From Novosphingobium arvoryzae (GTDB taxonomy: Bacteria; Pseudomonadota; Alphaproteobacteria; Sphingomonadales; Sphingomonadaceae), in NCBI RefSeq assembly GCF_014652615.1, contig NZ_BMZD01000004.1, positions 124,001 to 188,000 on the forward strand: a stretch of DNA of 64,000 bases, given 5' to 3'. The translations under genes and the position numbers were made by a program. The notes beneath the pieces were generated by a model. That model was not told the DNA's origin. It searched no databases and saw only the letters and a list, made by a program, of their open reading frames with translations. Positions 17,326 through 28,758 of this stretch are shown piece after piece; position 1 is the first letter of the stretch; every line of letters starts with the position of its first letter.

Positions 17326-18699
17326 GTGGCAAGCAACTGGAATCCGAGCAGCTGGACAACGCAGGAAGCACGGCATCTGCCGTCCTATCCGGACGCGGAT
17401 GGCCTTAAGCGGGTAACGGATACGCTGACCACGTTTCCGCCGCTGGTGTTTGCGGGTGAGGCGCGCGCGCTGAAGGCCGATCTGGCGCAAGTGGCCGCGG
17501 GCAAGGGTTTCCTGCTGCAGGGCGGCGACTGCGCCGAGAGCTTTGCCGAGTTCCATCCGAACAACATCCGCGATACCTTCCGCGTGCTGCTGCAGATGGC
17601 GGTGGTGATGACGTTCGCCAGCAAGCAGCCGGTGGTGAAGGTGGGCCGCATGGCGGGCCAGTTCGCCAAGCCGCGCTCCTCGCCGGTCGAAGTGCAGGGC
17701 GGGGTGGAACTGCCCAGCTACCTGGGTGACAACATCAACGGGATCGACTTCACGCCCGAAGCGCGCATTCCCGATCCGCAGCGCCTGCTGCAGGCCTACA
17801 GCCAGTCGGCCGCGACGCTGAACCTGCTGCGCGCATTCTCGACCGGCGGCTATGCCAACTTGCGGCAGGTTCACCAGTGGACGCTGGATTTCATGGACCG
17901 CAGCCCGTGGGCGGCGAAGTTCGCCGAAATGGCGGACCGCATCGGCGAGGCGCTGGACTTCATGCAGGCTTGCGGGATCGATCCCAAGACCGTGCCGCAG
18001 CTGCAGGGCACCAGCTTCTACACCAGCCACGAGGCGCTGCACCTGCCCTATGAGCAGGCCATGACCCGGCAGGATTCGCTGACCGGCGACTGGTATGACA
18101 CCAGCGCGCACATGCTGTGGATCGGTGACCGGACCCGCTTCGAAGGATCGGCGCACGTCGAATTCCTGCGCGGCGTGGGCAACCCGCTGGGCATGAAGTG
18201 CGGGCCGAGCATGGCTCCGGACGAGCTGATCCGCCAGCTGGACCTGCTCAACCCCGCGCGCGAAGCGGGCCGCATCACGCTGATCAGCAGGTTCGGCGAT
18301 GACAAGGTCGAAGCCGGCCTGGCCCCGCTGGTCCGCGCAGTGAAGCAGGAAGGGCACCCGGTGGTGTGGAGCTGCGATCCGATGCACGGCAACGTGATCA
18401 AGGCCGACAGCGGGTTCAAGACCCGTCCGTTCGATCGCATCCTGCGCGAAGTGCACGGCTTCTTCGCGGTCCACCGCGCCGAAGGCACCCACGCGGGCGG
18501 CATCCACATTGAAATGACCGGACAGGACGTGACCGAGTGCGTCGGCGGCGGGATCGCGATCAGCGATTCCGGGCTGGCGGACCGTTATCACACCCACTGC
18601 GACCCGCGCCTCAATGCCGCGCAGTCGATCGAACTGGCCTTCATGCTGGCCGAGATGCTCAACCTCGAAGCGGTCGAACGCGCCCAGCGGGCGGCATGA
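17326..18699 (+). CDS. aroG: 3-deoxy-7-phosphoheptulonate synthase, class II
   Basis: A 457-residue DAHP synthase that condenses phosphoenolpyruvate and erythrose 4-phosphate, the first step of the shikimate pathway. Class II signatures include [42 protein letters not shown] and [12 protein letters not shown]; length suits the plant/bacterial AroAII type, which is unrelated in sequence to class I. GTG 17326 is taken as the start because GAAGGAG precedes it at nine bases and family members begin W-x-P-x-S-W; an ATG at 17248 would add 26 unlike residues. Its stop overlaps the next ATG. Confidence 0.94.
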   Translation: MASNWNPSSWTTQEARHLPSYPDADGLKRVTDTLTTFPPLVFAGEARALKADLAQVAAGKGFLLQGGDCAESFAEFHPNNIRDTFRVLLQMAVVMTFASKQPVVKVGRMAGQFAKPRSSPVEVQGGVELPSYLGDNINGIDFTPEARIPDPQRLLQAYSQSAATLNLLRAFSTGGYANLRQVHQWTLDFMDRSPWAAKFAEMADRIGEALDFMQACGIDPKTVPQLQGTSFYTSHEALHLPYEQAMTRQDSLTGDWYDTSAHMLWIGDRTRFEGSAHVEFLRGVGNPLGMKCGPSMAPDELIRQLDLLNPAREAGRITLISRFGDDKVEAGLAPLVRAVKQEGHPVVWSCDPMHGNVIKADSGFKTRPFDRILREVHGFFAVHRAEGTHAGGIHIEMTGQDVTECVGGGIAISDSGLADRYHTHCDPRLNAAQSIELAFMLAEMLNLEAVERAQRAA

Positions 18700-19376
18700 T
18701 CGCCCGCGAACTGCTCGGCACGGCGCGGGTTCCCGGCGGCGAGGAGCTGCGCCTGTTCGCCCACGGGCGCGATTTCATGATCGTGCTGGGGCATAACGAG
18801 CTGATGAGCACGCGCATGCGCGGCTCGGAAGAAGCGCTGGCGACGATGACGCTGGAGCGGCTGGCGGGGGTAAGCGCCCCGCGCCTGCTGATCGGCGGCT
18901 ATGGCATGGGCTTCACCCTGCGGGCCGCGCTCGCCGGGATCGGGCCGCAGGGCCATGTGACGGTGGCGGAACTCGTCCCCGAAATCATCGCATGGGCGCG
19001 CGGGCCGATGGCGGAAGTTGCGGCAGGCTGCCTGGACGATCCGCGCGTGACGCTGCGGATGGACGATGTGGCCGATGCCATGCTGCTCGCGCCCGAACCG
19101 TTCGACGCGATCCTGCTCGATGTCGACAACGGCCCGGACGGGCTGGTGCGGGCCGAAAACAACCGGATCTATTCCAAGTCCGGCCTCCACAACGCCCGCC
19201 GCGCGCTCGCGCCCGGCGGCGTACTGGCGATCTGGTCCGCCGCGCCCGACCCGAAGTTCACCCGCCGGCTGGAGGATGTCGGCTTCGAGGTCGAGCAAGT
19301 CGAAGTGCGCGCCCGGATCGACAAGAACGGCAAGGGCAAGGGCCCCCGCCACGTGATCTGGTTCGCGCGGGTTTAG
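18696..19376 (+). CDS. Spermidine synthase-like methyltransferase-fold protein
   Basis: A 226-residue Rossmann-fold protein related to the polyamine synthase family. The nucleotide-binding loop reads [16 protein letters not shown], and the Asp-containing strand is [15 protein letters not shown], where true spermidine synthases have a DSTDP-like catalytic Asp region. The first 40 residues are shorter than in SpeE, so a polyamine role is uncertain. It is coupled to DAHP synthase by an ATGA overlap. Its stop overlaps that of the convergent quinone reductase gene by four bases. Confidence 0.8.
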   Translation: MIARELLGTARVPGGEELRLFAHGRDFMIVLGHNELMSTRMRGSEEALATMTLERLAGVSAPRLLIGGYGMGFTLRAALAGIGPQGHVTVAELVPEIIAWARGPMAEVAAGCLDDPRVTLRMDDVADAMLLAPEPFDAILLDVDNGPDGLVRAENNRIYSKSGLHNARRALAPGGVLAIWSAAPDPKFTRRLEDVGFEVEQVEVRARIDKNGKGKGPRHVIWFARV

Positions 19377-20347
19377 GGCATTAGCAACGTCGATCCGGTG
19401 GTGCGCCGGGCTTCGAGGTCGATGTGGGCCTGCGCCGCATCGGTCAGCGCATATTCCTGCCCCACGGTGACGGCGACCTTGCCCGCCAGGACCATGTCCC
19501 ACAGCTTTGCCGCGCCCGCTGCCGCTTCGGCGGGGTCGGCGTAATAGTCGTAGACACCGGGGCGCGTGACATAGAGCGAACCGCGCGTGGCGAGATCGCG
19601 CAGGGCGACGCCCGTCACCGGGCCGCTGGCGTTGCCGAAGCTGACCAGCGTGCCGCGCCGCGTCATCGAATCGAGCGAGCTCTGCCAACTGGCCGCACCG
19701 ACCCCGTCATAGGCAACCGCCACGCCCGCGCCGCCCGTGGCCTCGCGGACATTGGCGACAAGATCGGGCGCGCCGGAGAGGAACACCAGTTCCGCCCCGG
19801 CTGCCTGCGCCAGCGGCACCTTGTCGGCGCTGCCGACGGTGCCGATCACCCGCACGCCGCGTGCGGTCAGCCATTGCACCAGCAATTGCCCCACGCCGCC
19901 CGCCGCCGCCGGAACCAGCGCCCAGCCGCCCGGCGCGACGGGCGCGCAGCGTTCGGCCAGGGCTTCAACGGTTGCGCCCTTCAGCAGGATCGCCGCGGCC
20001 GTGCGGGCATCGATCCCGTCAGGCACGGCGAACAGCGCAGAGGCCTTGATCAGCCGCGCGGTGGAATAGGCGCCGGGCGAGGCGAAATAGGCCACGCGCT
20101 GACCCGGCGCGAATTGCGTCACGCCGTCGCCCACGGCCTCCACCACCCCGGCGGCTTCCATGCCAAGGCCGGTGGGCAGGCGCGCGGGGTACAGCCCGGT
20201 GCGGAAATAGGTGTCGATGAAGTTCAGCCCCACCGCTTCGTGGCGGAGCAGCACTTCGCCGGGACCGGGCGCGGGCAGGTCCACCTCGCGCCACTGGATC
20301 ACTTCGGGGCCGCCGGTCTGTTCGATAAAGGCCTGGGTCGCGCGCAT
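19373..20347 (-). CDS. qor: NADPH:quinone oxidoreductase (zeta-crystallin type)
   Basis: A 324-residue medium-chain dehydrogenase/reductase without catalytic or structural zinc ligands. The GroES-like domain carries GPGEVLLRHEAVGLNFIDTY, typical of quinone reductases, and the NADPH loop is ALVPAAAGGVGQLLVQWL. It likely reduces quinones or enones using NADPH. Start 20347 follows AAAGGGAG; a longer open frame upstream covers the end of the neighbouring gene in another frame and is rejected. It is 46 bases after the HD-GYP gene. Confidence 0.93.
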   Translation of the reverse strand: MRATQAFIEQTGGPEVIQWREVDLPAPGPGEVLLRHEAVGLNFIDTYFRTGLYPARLPTGLGMEAAGVVEAVGDGVTQFAPGQRVAYFASPGAYSTARLIKASALFAVPDGIDARTAAAILLKGATVEALAERCAPVAPGGWALVPAAAGGVGQLLVQWLTARGVRVIGTVGSADKVPLAQAAGAELVFLSGAPDLVANVREATGGAGVAVAYDGVGAASWQSSLDSMTRRGTLVSFGNASGPVTGVALRDLATRGSLYVTRPGVYDYYADPAEAAAGAAKLWDMVLAGKVAVTVGQEYALTDAAQAHIDLEARRTTGSTLLMP

Positions 20348-20393
20348 CGGAAATCTCCCTTTGCGCGCCTTGTCACGGATCAACCGCGCCGGT

Positions 20394-21665
20394 TCAAGAG
20401 GCGGCCTTGCACGCGGCGGTGAAAATCCGCAGCCGCAGCTTGTCGAAATCCTTGATGCCATAGGCCTCGGGATCGGCTTGCCCGACGATCCGGTCGCGCC
20501 CGAAGCAGTGCGCCAGGGCAATGTCTTCGGGCTTCACCATCTTGCCGGTGTTGAGCGAGAAGAACGTGCGCACGCGCGGCTGGCGGTGGTCGATGGGGTC
20601 CTGATCGACCACCAGCGCCAGCCGGTCCGACGCCAAGCGCACTACCGATCCCACCGGATGCGCGCCGATCGCCTCGATGAAGGCGGCCAGCACGGCCGGG
20701 TCGAACTTGCCGGTCATTTCCTGCATTTCGACAATCGCGGTGGCCGGGTCCAGCCCGCGCTTGCGGCTGCTGTCGGTGACCAGCATGTCATAAGTGTCGC
20801 AGACCGCGGCCATGCGCGAGAGCAGGCTGATCTGTTCGCCCTTGATGCCCATGGGATAGCCGGTGCCATCCATCCGTTCGTGATGCTGCAGGGCGACCAG
20901 CGCGACCTCTTCGGGAATATCGCCGCCCAGTTGCAGGTAATCATAGCCCAGCGTGGTGTGGTTGCGCAGGATTGCGTCCCCGAATTCGCGGTAGTCCCCG
21001 CCATATTCGTCGAGGTTGAGCGGCAGGTGGCCGATCCCGACATCCAGCAGCAGCCCGGCCATGCCCGCATGGCGAATCATCGCCGGGGCCAGCTTCATGG
21101 CCCGCCCCAGCGAGATCATCAGCGCGCTGACCGCCAGCGCGTGCTGGTAGATGAACTGGTTGTCGCGCTTGCACCGCATCAGCCCGTTGAAGGCGTGCGG
21201 GTTGCGCTGGACCGAGGCGAAGATGTCGGAAATCACCGGCTCCACCGCGCCGGCATCCACCGCTTTGCCCAGCCGGCTGGACAGGAACATCTGGCTGACC
21301 AGCTTTTCGCCGCGCTTCGCAACGGTCTGCGCCTGGCCGAACTCCCGGTTCATCCCGGTGCGCGCGGTCGAGGCGAAATCGGGTGCGGCACGCTGGCGCA
21401 AGGGGGCCGGGCGGCGCGCGGTGGTCGCGCCGGGGATCGGCGGGGTAAAGACGCGCCGGACCTGCGGCTGCGCAGGGGCCACATCGCGCCCCTTGCTGAC
21501 ATCGATCACCACGCCGCGAATGTCGGCATCGCGCAAGTCCGCCAGCGTTTCCGGATCGTCCAGCAGGAACCGCGATTTCCAGAACGGATGCTTCAGCCAG
21601 CTGCCCTCCAGCTTGTGCACGAACATGCCGAGTTCGACCTGCGAGGGGGGAATGGTTTTCAACAT
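20394..21665 (-). CDS. HD-GYP domain protein with DUF3391 and a degenerate HD dyad
   Basis: A 423-residue protein. Residues 1-150 match DUF3391 (VELGMFVHKLEGSWLKHPFW, FLLDDPETLADLRDADIRGV), and the rest is an HD-GYP domain of the c-di-GMP phosphodiesterase family. The HHE-DG-GYP motif is intact (HHERMDGTGYP at 261-271) and HTTLGYDYLQ supplies another metal-ligand region. However, the usual LLHDIGK segment reads LLLDVGIG, so the His of the HD dyad is Leu207 (Asp208 kept) and the Lys is Ile. Catalytic loss or a regulatory role is plausible. Start 21665 is set by the DUF3391 N-terminus. Confidence 0.88.
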   Translation of the reverse strand: MLKTIPPSQVELGMFVHKLEGSWLKHPFWKSRFLLDDPETLADLRDADIRGVVIDVSKGRDVAPAQPQVRRVFTPPIPGATTARRPAPLRQRAAPDFASTARTGMNREFGQAQTVAKRGEKLVSQMFLSSRLGKAVDAGAVEPVISDIFASVQRNPHAFNGLMRCKRDNQFIYQHALAVSALMISLGRAMKLAPAMIRHAGMAGLLLDVGIGHLPLNLDEYGGDYREFGDAILRNHTTLGYDYLQLGGDIPEEVALVALQHHERMDGTGYPMGIKGEQISLLSRMAAVCDTYDMLVTDSSRKRGLDPATAIVEMQEMTGKFDPAVLAAFIEAIGAHPVGSVVRLASDRLALVVDQDPIDHRQPRVRTFFSLNTGKMVKPEDIALAHCFGRDRIVGQADPEAYGIKDFDKLRLRIFTAACKAAS

Positions 21666-21759
21666 TTTCAGCCTGCTAACCCTGTTTGTTGTGCTTGATC
21701 CGCACATAGCGTTGCCGGGCTGACCGGGGGTGGACCGGGCATTACGCATTTACCCCTAA

Positions 21760-24144
<2,385 letters not shown>

Positions 24145-24221
24145 GCGCCTGGCTGCAACAACGGGGGCGGGGGAGCCATCGCGGCTCCTCCGCCCCTCTG
24201 TTCCGGCACATGGAGGATCCG

Positions 24222-24587
24222 ATGAACCTCTCTCGCATGGCTTTGCTGGCGTTAATGGCCGGGGCGGCAACGCCCGCGCTGGCCGAAGCGCCGCCGCCGC
24301 CTCCGCCACCCGCGTTTACCCAGTGCGCCGCCTGCCATACCGTGCAGCCCGGCCGCAACGCCTTCGGTCCCAGCCTGGCGGGCCTGTCCGGCCGCCGCGC
24401 CGCCACGCTGCCGGGCTATGCCTATAGCGAGGCGCTGAAGAAATCCGGCCTGACGTGGAACGCCGCCACGCTGGATCGCTGGCTGAAAGGACCGCAAAAG
24501 CTGGTGCCGGGAACCCGGATGCCGTTCGGCGGCATTCCCGATGCGGCCCGGCGCAAGCAGGTCGTGGATTACCTGCTGAAGCTGTAG
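24222..24587 (+). CDS. Small periplasmic class I cytochrome c
   Basis: A 121-residue monohaem cytochrome c. A signal peptide (MALLALMAGAATPALAEA) precedes a run of seven prolines and the haem motif CAACH at residues 35-39. The Met ligand is in PGTRMPFGGI, and HTVQPGRNAFGPSLAGLSGR is the usual class I block. It starts 77 bases after katG on the same strand with GGAGG ahead of ATG 24222, so co-transcription with the periplasmic KatG is likely and it may donate electrons to it; that is inference. Confidence 0.92.
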   Translation: MNLSRMALLALMAGAATPALAEAPPPPPPPAFTQCAACHTVQPGRNAFGPSLAGLSGRRAATLPGYAYSEALKKSGLTWNAATLDRWLKGPQKLVPGTRMPFGGIPDAARRKQVVDYLLKL

Positions 24588-24608
24588 CGCGGCCGGCTGA
24601 TCATTTTT

Positions 24609-24637
24609 CGTCGCCCCGGATCAGGTCCGGGGTGACG
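24609..24637. repeat. Dispersed palindromic repeat, copy 2
   Basis: CCCCGGA and TCCGGGG around TCAGG, extended by CGTC and GACG arms with one G-T mismatch, form a strong stem. It shares its core with 3288-3308. It stands 22 bases after the cytochrome c stop and is followed by a short TTTT, so it may also act as that gene's terminator. Confidence 0.6.
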
Positions 24638-24660
24638 GTGTTTTCGTGGGTTTGGAAAAG

Positions 24661-24692
24661 TGCTGGCTGGGGCGGCAGGATTCGAACCTGCG
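24661..24692 (-). repeat. Duplicated 3' end of tRNA-Gln (distal copy; att-like or tRNA remnant)
   Basis: These 32 bases repeat exactly 24715-24746, which is the T arm, 3' acceptor strand, discriminator, CCA and the next three bases of the tRNA-Gln gene. A 22-base spacer (24693-24714) carrying the hairpin CTGTC/GACAG (24697-24712) separates the copies. No D arm or 5' acceptor strand accompanies the distal copy, so it is not a full tRNA. A repeated tRNA 3' end is the classic footprint of site-specific integration, but no integrase is in reach. Confidence 0.85.
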
Positions 24693-24714
24693 CCACCTGT
24701 CGAACCGGACAGCT

Positions 24715-24746
24715 TGCTGGCTGGGGCGGCAGGATTCGAACCTGCG
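24715..24746 (-). repeat. Duplicated 3' end of tRNA-Gln (copy within the tRNA gene)
   Basis: This is the copy of the 32-base direct repeat that lies inside and just past the intact tRNA-Gln gene; its partner is at 24661-24692 with a 54-base period. Identity between the copies stops exactly at the T-stem boundary on one side and three bases beyond CCA on the other. Confidence 0.85.
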
Positions 24747-24792
24747 AATGCCGGTACCAAAAACCGGTGCCTTACCACTTGGCGACGCCCCA
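24718..24792 (-). tRNA. tRNA-Gln (anticodon UUG)
   Basis: Read on the minus strand the sequence folds as a full cloverleaf: acceptor TGGGGCG with CGCCCCA, D arm GCC/GGC, anticodon stem CCGGT/ACCGG around loop TTTTGGT (anticodon TTG), variable CATTC, T arm GCAGG TTCGAAT CCTGC, discriminator G and an encoded CCA. The mature body is 24721-24792 (72 bases) plus CCA. Wobble U34 lets it read both CAA and CAG. Its 3' end is duplicated immediately downstream. Confidence 0.97.
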
Positions 24793-24860
24793 GCGGGAAG
24801 CGCGCTCATAGCAGAGCAAACGGGGAAGGGAAGGGGGCATAGCGCCCCCTTTTCACGTTC

Positions 24861-25724
24861 TTACAGGATGCCCGGTTTCAGCGCGTCGAAGTCTGCCGCA
24901 TCGTGGCGTTCGCGCAAAACCGTGCCTTCCTCGCCGAACGGGCGGTTGACCAGCCGGCCGCGCTTCACGGCGGGGCGGGCGTCGATTTCGCCAACCCAGC
25001 GGCCGACCGCCTCGTATTCCTGCAACTGCAGGAATTCGCGCGTGTTGCCATAGGCTTCGCCGCGATAGAGGTTGCCGATCCAGGTGTACGCGGCAATGTC
25101 GGCGATGGTGTATTCATCGCCGGCCAGGAACCGGGTTTCCTTCAGCTGGTTGTTCGCAACGTCGAACAAACGCTTGGTTTCCATGGCATAACGATCGATC
25201 GCGTACTGGATTTTGACCGGCGCGTAGTGGTAGAAATGGCCATAGCCGCCGCCCATGAACGGCGCGCTGCCCATCTGCCACATCAGCCAGCAGATCGTCT
25301 CGGTCCGGCCCTTGAGGTCCTGCGGGATGAAGGCTTTGAACTTGTCCGCCAGGTGCAGCAGCATCGCGCCGGATTCGAACAGGCGCAGCGGCTCAGGCCC
25401 GGACTGGTCGAGCATCGCCGGGATCTTGCTGTTGGGGTTGAGCGCGACGAAGCCTGAGCCGAACTGGTCGCCCTGGCCGATGTTGATCAGCCACGCATCG
25501 TATTCCGCCCCCGCGTGCCCTGCCGCGAGCAGTTCTTCCAGCAGGATCGTCACTTTCTGGCCGTTGGGCGTGCCCAGCGAATAGAGCTGGAAGGGATGCT
25601 TGCCGACCGGCAATTCCCGCTCGAACTGCGCGCCCGCGGTGGGACGGTTGATATTGGCAAACTGCCCGCCGTTGGATTTGTCCCACACCCAGACCGGGGG
25701 CGGCGTATATTCGGCATCGGACAT
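24861..25724 (-). CDS. yghU: Glutathione-dependent disulfide-bond oxidoreductase (YghU-type GST)
   Basis: A 287-residue glutathione transferase of the nu class. The N-terminal extension PPPVWVWDKSNGGQFANIN and the glutathione-site segment HPFQLYSLGTPNGQKVTILL match E. coli YghU, as do NPNSKIPAMLD and FMGGGYGHFYHYAP. Such proteins bind two glutathiones and reduce disulfides and peroxides. Start 25724 (MSDAEYTPPPVW) agrees with the family length; the frame remains open upstream but has no homology. The encoded thiol/peroxide function fits beside katG. Confidence 0.93.
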   Translation of the reverse strand: MSDAEYTPPPVWVWDKSNGGQFANINRPTAGAQFERELPVGKHPFQLYSLGTPNGQKVTILLEELLAAGHAGAEYDAWLINIGQGDQFGSGFVALNPNSKIPAMLDQSGPEPLRLFESGAMLLHLADKFKAFIPQDLKGRTETICWLMWQMGSAPFMGGGYGHFYHYAPVKIQYAIDRYAMETKRLFDVANNQLKETRFLAGDEYTIADIAAYTWIGNLYRGEAYGNTREFLQLQEYEAVGRWVGEIDARPAVKRGRLVNRPFGEEGTVLRERHDAADFDALKPGIL

Positions 25725-25801
25725 GGGCGGTTTCCTCTCGCTGTGTTTTTGTAAGTTACTACGCGTAAATGGCCCTGCGCTGCTGCGCAAGAGGCTTGCA
25801 C

Positions 25802-27097
25802 CTACCCCCGCAAGTGCGCCCACGGCCCGGTGATCGCCAGCGTGGCGGCGGGGCTGTAGAGGTTGACGAACAGCACTTTGCCATCGGGTGAAAAGCACGC
25901 GCCCGCCGGTTCGGTCTGCGTCACCACGCGGGCCAGCGGGTAGGGGCGGCCATCGCGGGTAAGCCCGCGCAAGTGGTTGTCGGAGACGGCGGTGTACTGG
26001 TCCTCGCACACCACCAGTTGCCCGTCGGGGGCCACGGTCAGGTTGTCGCCATAGTTGAACTGCTGCGGGTCGGTCGATTCGAAAAACAGTTGCAGCCGGT
26101 CACCGCCCTTGCCGGGTTTCAGGCGGAACACCTGTCCCAAGCCCGCCGCGCCGCCGGAGGTGCAGGCGAAGAACAGCTCGCCATCGCCCATGTGGATGCC
26201 TTCCCCGCGCGCGAAGGGCAGCGCGCCCGCTGCCGCGCCGCGTTTGCGCAAGTCGTCGTCCGGGCTTTCCGGGTTGTCGAGCGCGACCCAGCGGACCCTG
26301 CGCCAGTCACCCGGCTTCATCGCGCCGTCGCCGCCGTCGATCGCCAATGCCTCCAGCCGCCCGCCCTTGGCCAGCTGTCCCGGCACGGCGGGGATGAAGC
26401 GATAGAGCAGGCCGTCGTCGCGGTCCTCGGTCTGATAGACGATGCCGGTGGCCGGATCGACCGCCGCCGCCTCGCGGTTGAAGCGGCCCATCGCTTTCAG
26501 CGGCACCGGATCGACCGGGCCGGTGGCGGCGGCGGGGACTTCGAACGCCCAGCCGTGGTCCTGCCCGACCTTGGCCCCGGCGCGCGAAACGTCCTCCTCG
26601 CAGCTCAGCCAGGTGCCCCACGGGGTGATCCCGCCCGCGCAGTTGCGGATCGTGCCGGACAGCGAGCGGAACTCGCGCTCCAGCGTCAGGGTCGCGGCAT
26701 CGAGCACCAGCGTGGTCGTGCCGCCCGGCAGGATCGCCCCGCTGGCGTCGCGGTCATAGGCGGCGCCGGTCGCGCCGCCGCTGTCCTTGCCGGGGCGCAA
26801 CTCATGGTTACGGACCAGCGCCAGTTTGCCGCCGGGCAGGGCAAAGCAGCCCATCCCGTCCGCCGCATCGGGCACGCGGGCGCCGTCGCTCATTACCTGG
26901 CCCAGCCTGGATAGCACGCGGTAGGAGAACCCTTCCGGCAGATCGAGCAGGCCGGCCGGATCGGGGCGCAGCGGGCCATAGCCGGGGGCGGAGGCGACTC
27001 CGGGCACGCGGGCATGGCACCCGCTGGCGGCGAGCGCGGCAAAGGCGGCGCCGGTGGCGGCAAGGAAGTGGCGGCGATGCAGGGCAGTGTGCGTCAT
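25802..27097 (-). CDS. Tat-exported PhoX-like DUF839 lipoprotein
   Basis: A 431-residue protein starting with a twin-arginine signal (HRRHFLAATGAAFAALAASG) that ends in a lipobox-like LAASGC, so a Tat-exported lipoprotein is likely. The rest matches DUF839/PhoX beta-propellers: GCFALPGGKLALVRNHELRP, GTTTLVLDA, TPWGTWLSCEEDVSRAG, QFNYGDNLTVAPDGQLVVCE. PhoX enzymes are calcium/iron alkaline phosphatases, but this shorter branch is not proven to have phosphatase activity. It is 77 bases upstream of yghU on the same strand. Confidence 0.88.
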   Translation of the reverse strand: MTHTALHRRHFLAATGAAFAALAASGCHARVPGVASAPGYGPLRPDPAGLLDLPEGFSYRVLSRLGQVMSDGARVPDAADGMGCFALPGGKLALVRNHELRPGKDSGGATGAAYDRDASGAILPGGTTTLVLDAATLTLEREFRSLSGTIRNCAGGITPWGTWLSCEEDVSRAGAKVGQDHGWAFEVPAAATGPVDPVPLKAMGRFNREAAAVDPATGIVYQTEDRDDGLLYRFIPAVPGQLAKGGRLEALAIDGGDGAMKPGDWRRVRWVALDNPESPDDDLRKRGAAAGALPFARGEGIHMGDGELFFACTSGGAAGLGQVFRLKPGKGGDRLQLFFESTDPQQFNYGDNLTVAPDGQLVVCEDQYTAVSDNHLRGLTRDGRPYPLARVVTQTEPAGACFSPDGKVLFVNLYSPAATLAITGPWAHLRG

Positions 27098-27145
27098 GCG
27101 CGCCGATGTGCCGCATCGCCGCGCAGGCGTAAAGCGCCGCGCGGA

Positions 27146-28234
<1,089 letters not shown>

Positions 28235-28373
28235 GGGATCGGTCCTCTTGAACTATGGAGCGGGGGCTTTGAACGAATATTCCACAGAATGCAAGGCCCG
28301 TGAAATTTTCGGAAAGCCGACTTTGCAAGTCCCTCGATAGGGCCAATTGGCGAAATTGAAAATGGCCGAAATG

Positions 28374-28408
28374 AAAAGGGCTGCCTCCGCACAGCCGGAA
28401 GCAGCCCC
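28374..28408 (-). terminator. Rho-independent terminator upstream of ilvE
   Basis: On the minus strand GGGCTGC and TCCG arms pair with CGGA and GCAGCCC (28378-28407, one mismatch, 6-base loop) and are followed by TTTTCATTT. It points towards ilvE, whose ATG is 140 bases on, and so ends a transcript from the leader region. Confidence 0.75.
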
Positions 28409-28512
28409 ATTTCAGTCTGAGAATGAGAAGGTTCGCCGCCGGGGGCGTTCCTTCGCATGGTCAGCGGCCCGAAAGTGCCGCCCACGAGACCTCTATCGCC
28501 TGAACAGAAGAC

Positions 28513-28569
28513 TCAGCGATAATGCCTCGCGCTGCGGATTACCGACCTCCTTGCTGAACCATGAGACAT
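28513..28569 (-). CDS. Possible 18-residue leader peptide ORF upstream of ilvE
   Basis: ATG at 28569 follows AAAGGAGGTGACCG, an unusually complete ribosome-binding site, and the frame reads MSHGSARRSVIRSARHYR before TGA. The peptide is strongly basic and not rich in Ile, Leu or Val, so it is not a classical ilv attenuator peptide. A second ribosome-site-like AAGGAGGT lies inside it. A different frame is also open across the segment, so translation is not certain. Confidence 0.35.
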   Translation of the reverse strand: MSHGSARRSVIRSARHYR

Positions 28570-28758
28570 CGGTCACCTCCTTTCGCGCTGTTAGAGCCAA
28601 GAGCCGCTCCCTTTCGGAAGCTCGGCCGGTGGGGGTTAGCCCGCTCCGTCCTTGGGCCTAGGGATACCGATTCCGCACTGCACAACAAGACTTGCATTGT
28701 TTTATTTTGGCGTCAGTATCGTGGCTTCCGGCCTGCTTCGGCAGGCGGCAACTTCCCC

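Larger units (their letters stand above)
28235..28758 (-). other. 524-base non-coding region upstream of ilvE; candidate structured leader or small RNA
   Basis: Read on the minus strand, this holds in order: a weak promoter-like TTGTTG/TATCCC pair near 28665-28692, a hairpin with GAAA loop (GCTTCC GAAA GGGAGC, about 28606-28622), a perfect AAAGGAGGTGACC ribosome site (28571-28583) before an 18-codon ORF, a second AAGGAGGT inside that ORF (28544-28552) with no start after it, and a terminator (28374-28408). About 140 bases then lead to the ilvE ATG. The order resembles a transcription-attenuation leader, but an independent small RNA is equally possible. Confidence 0.5.

Noticed and set aside
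24661..24792. Two full tRNA genes in tandem
   Set aside because: Only one has a D arm, anticodon arm and 5' acceptor strand. The spacer hairpin has a 6-base loop and cannot be an anticodon arm.
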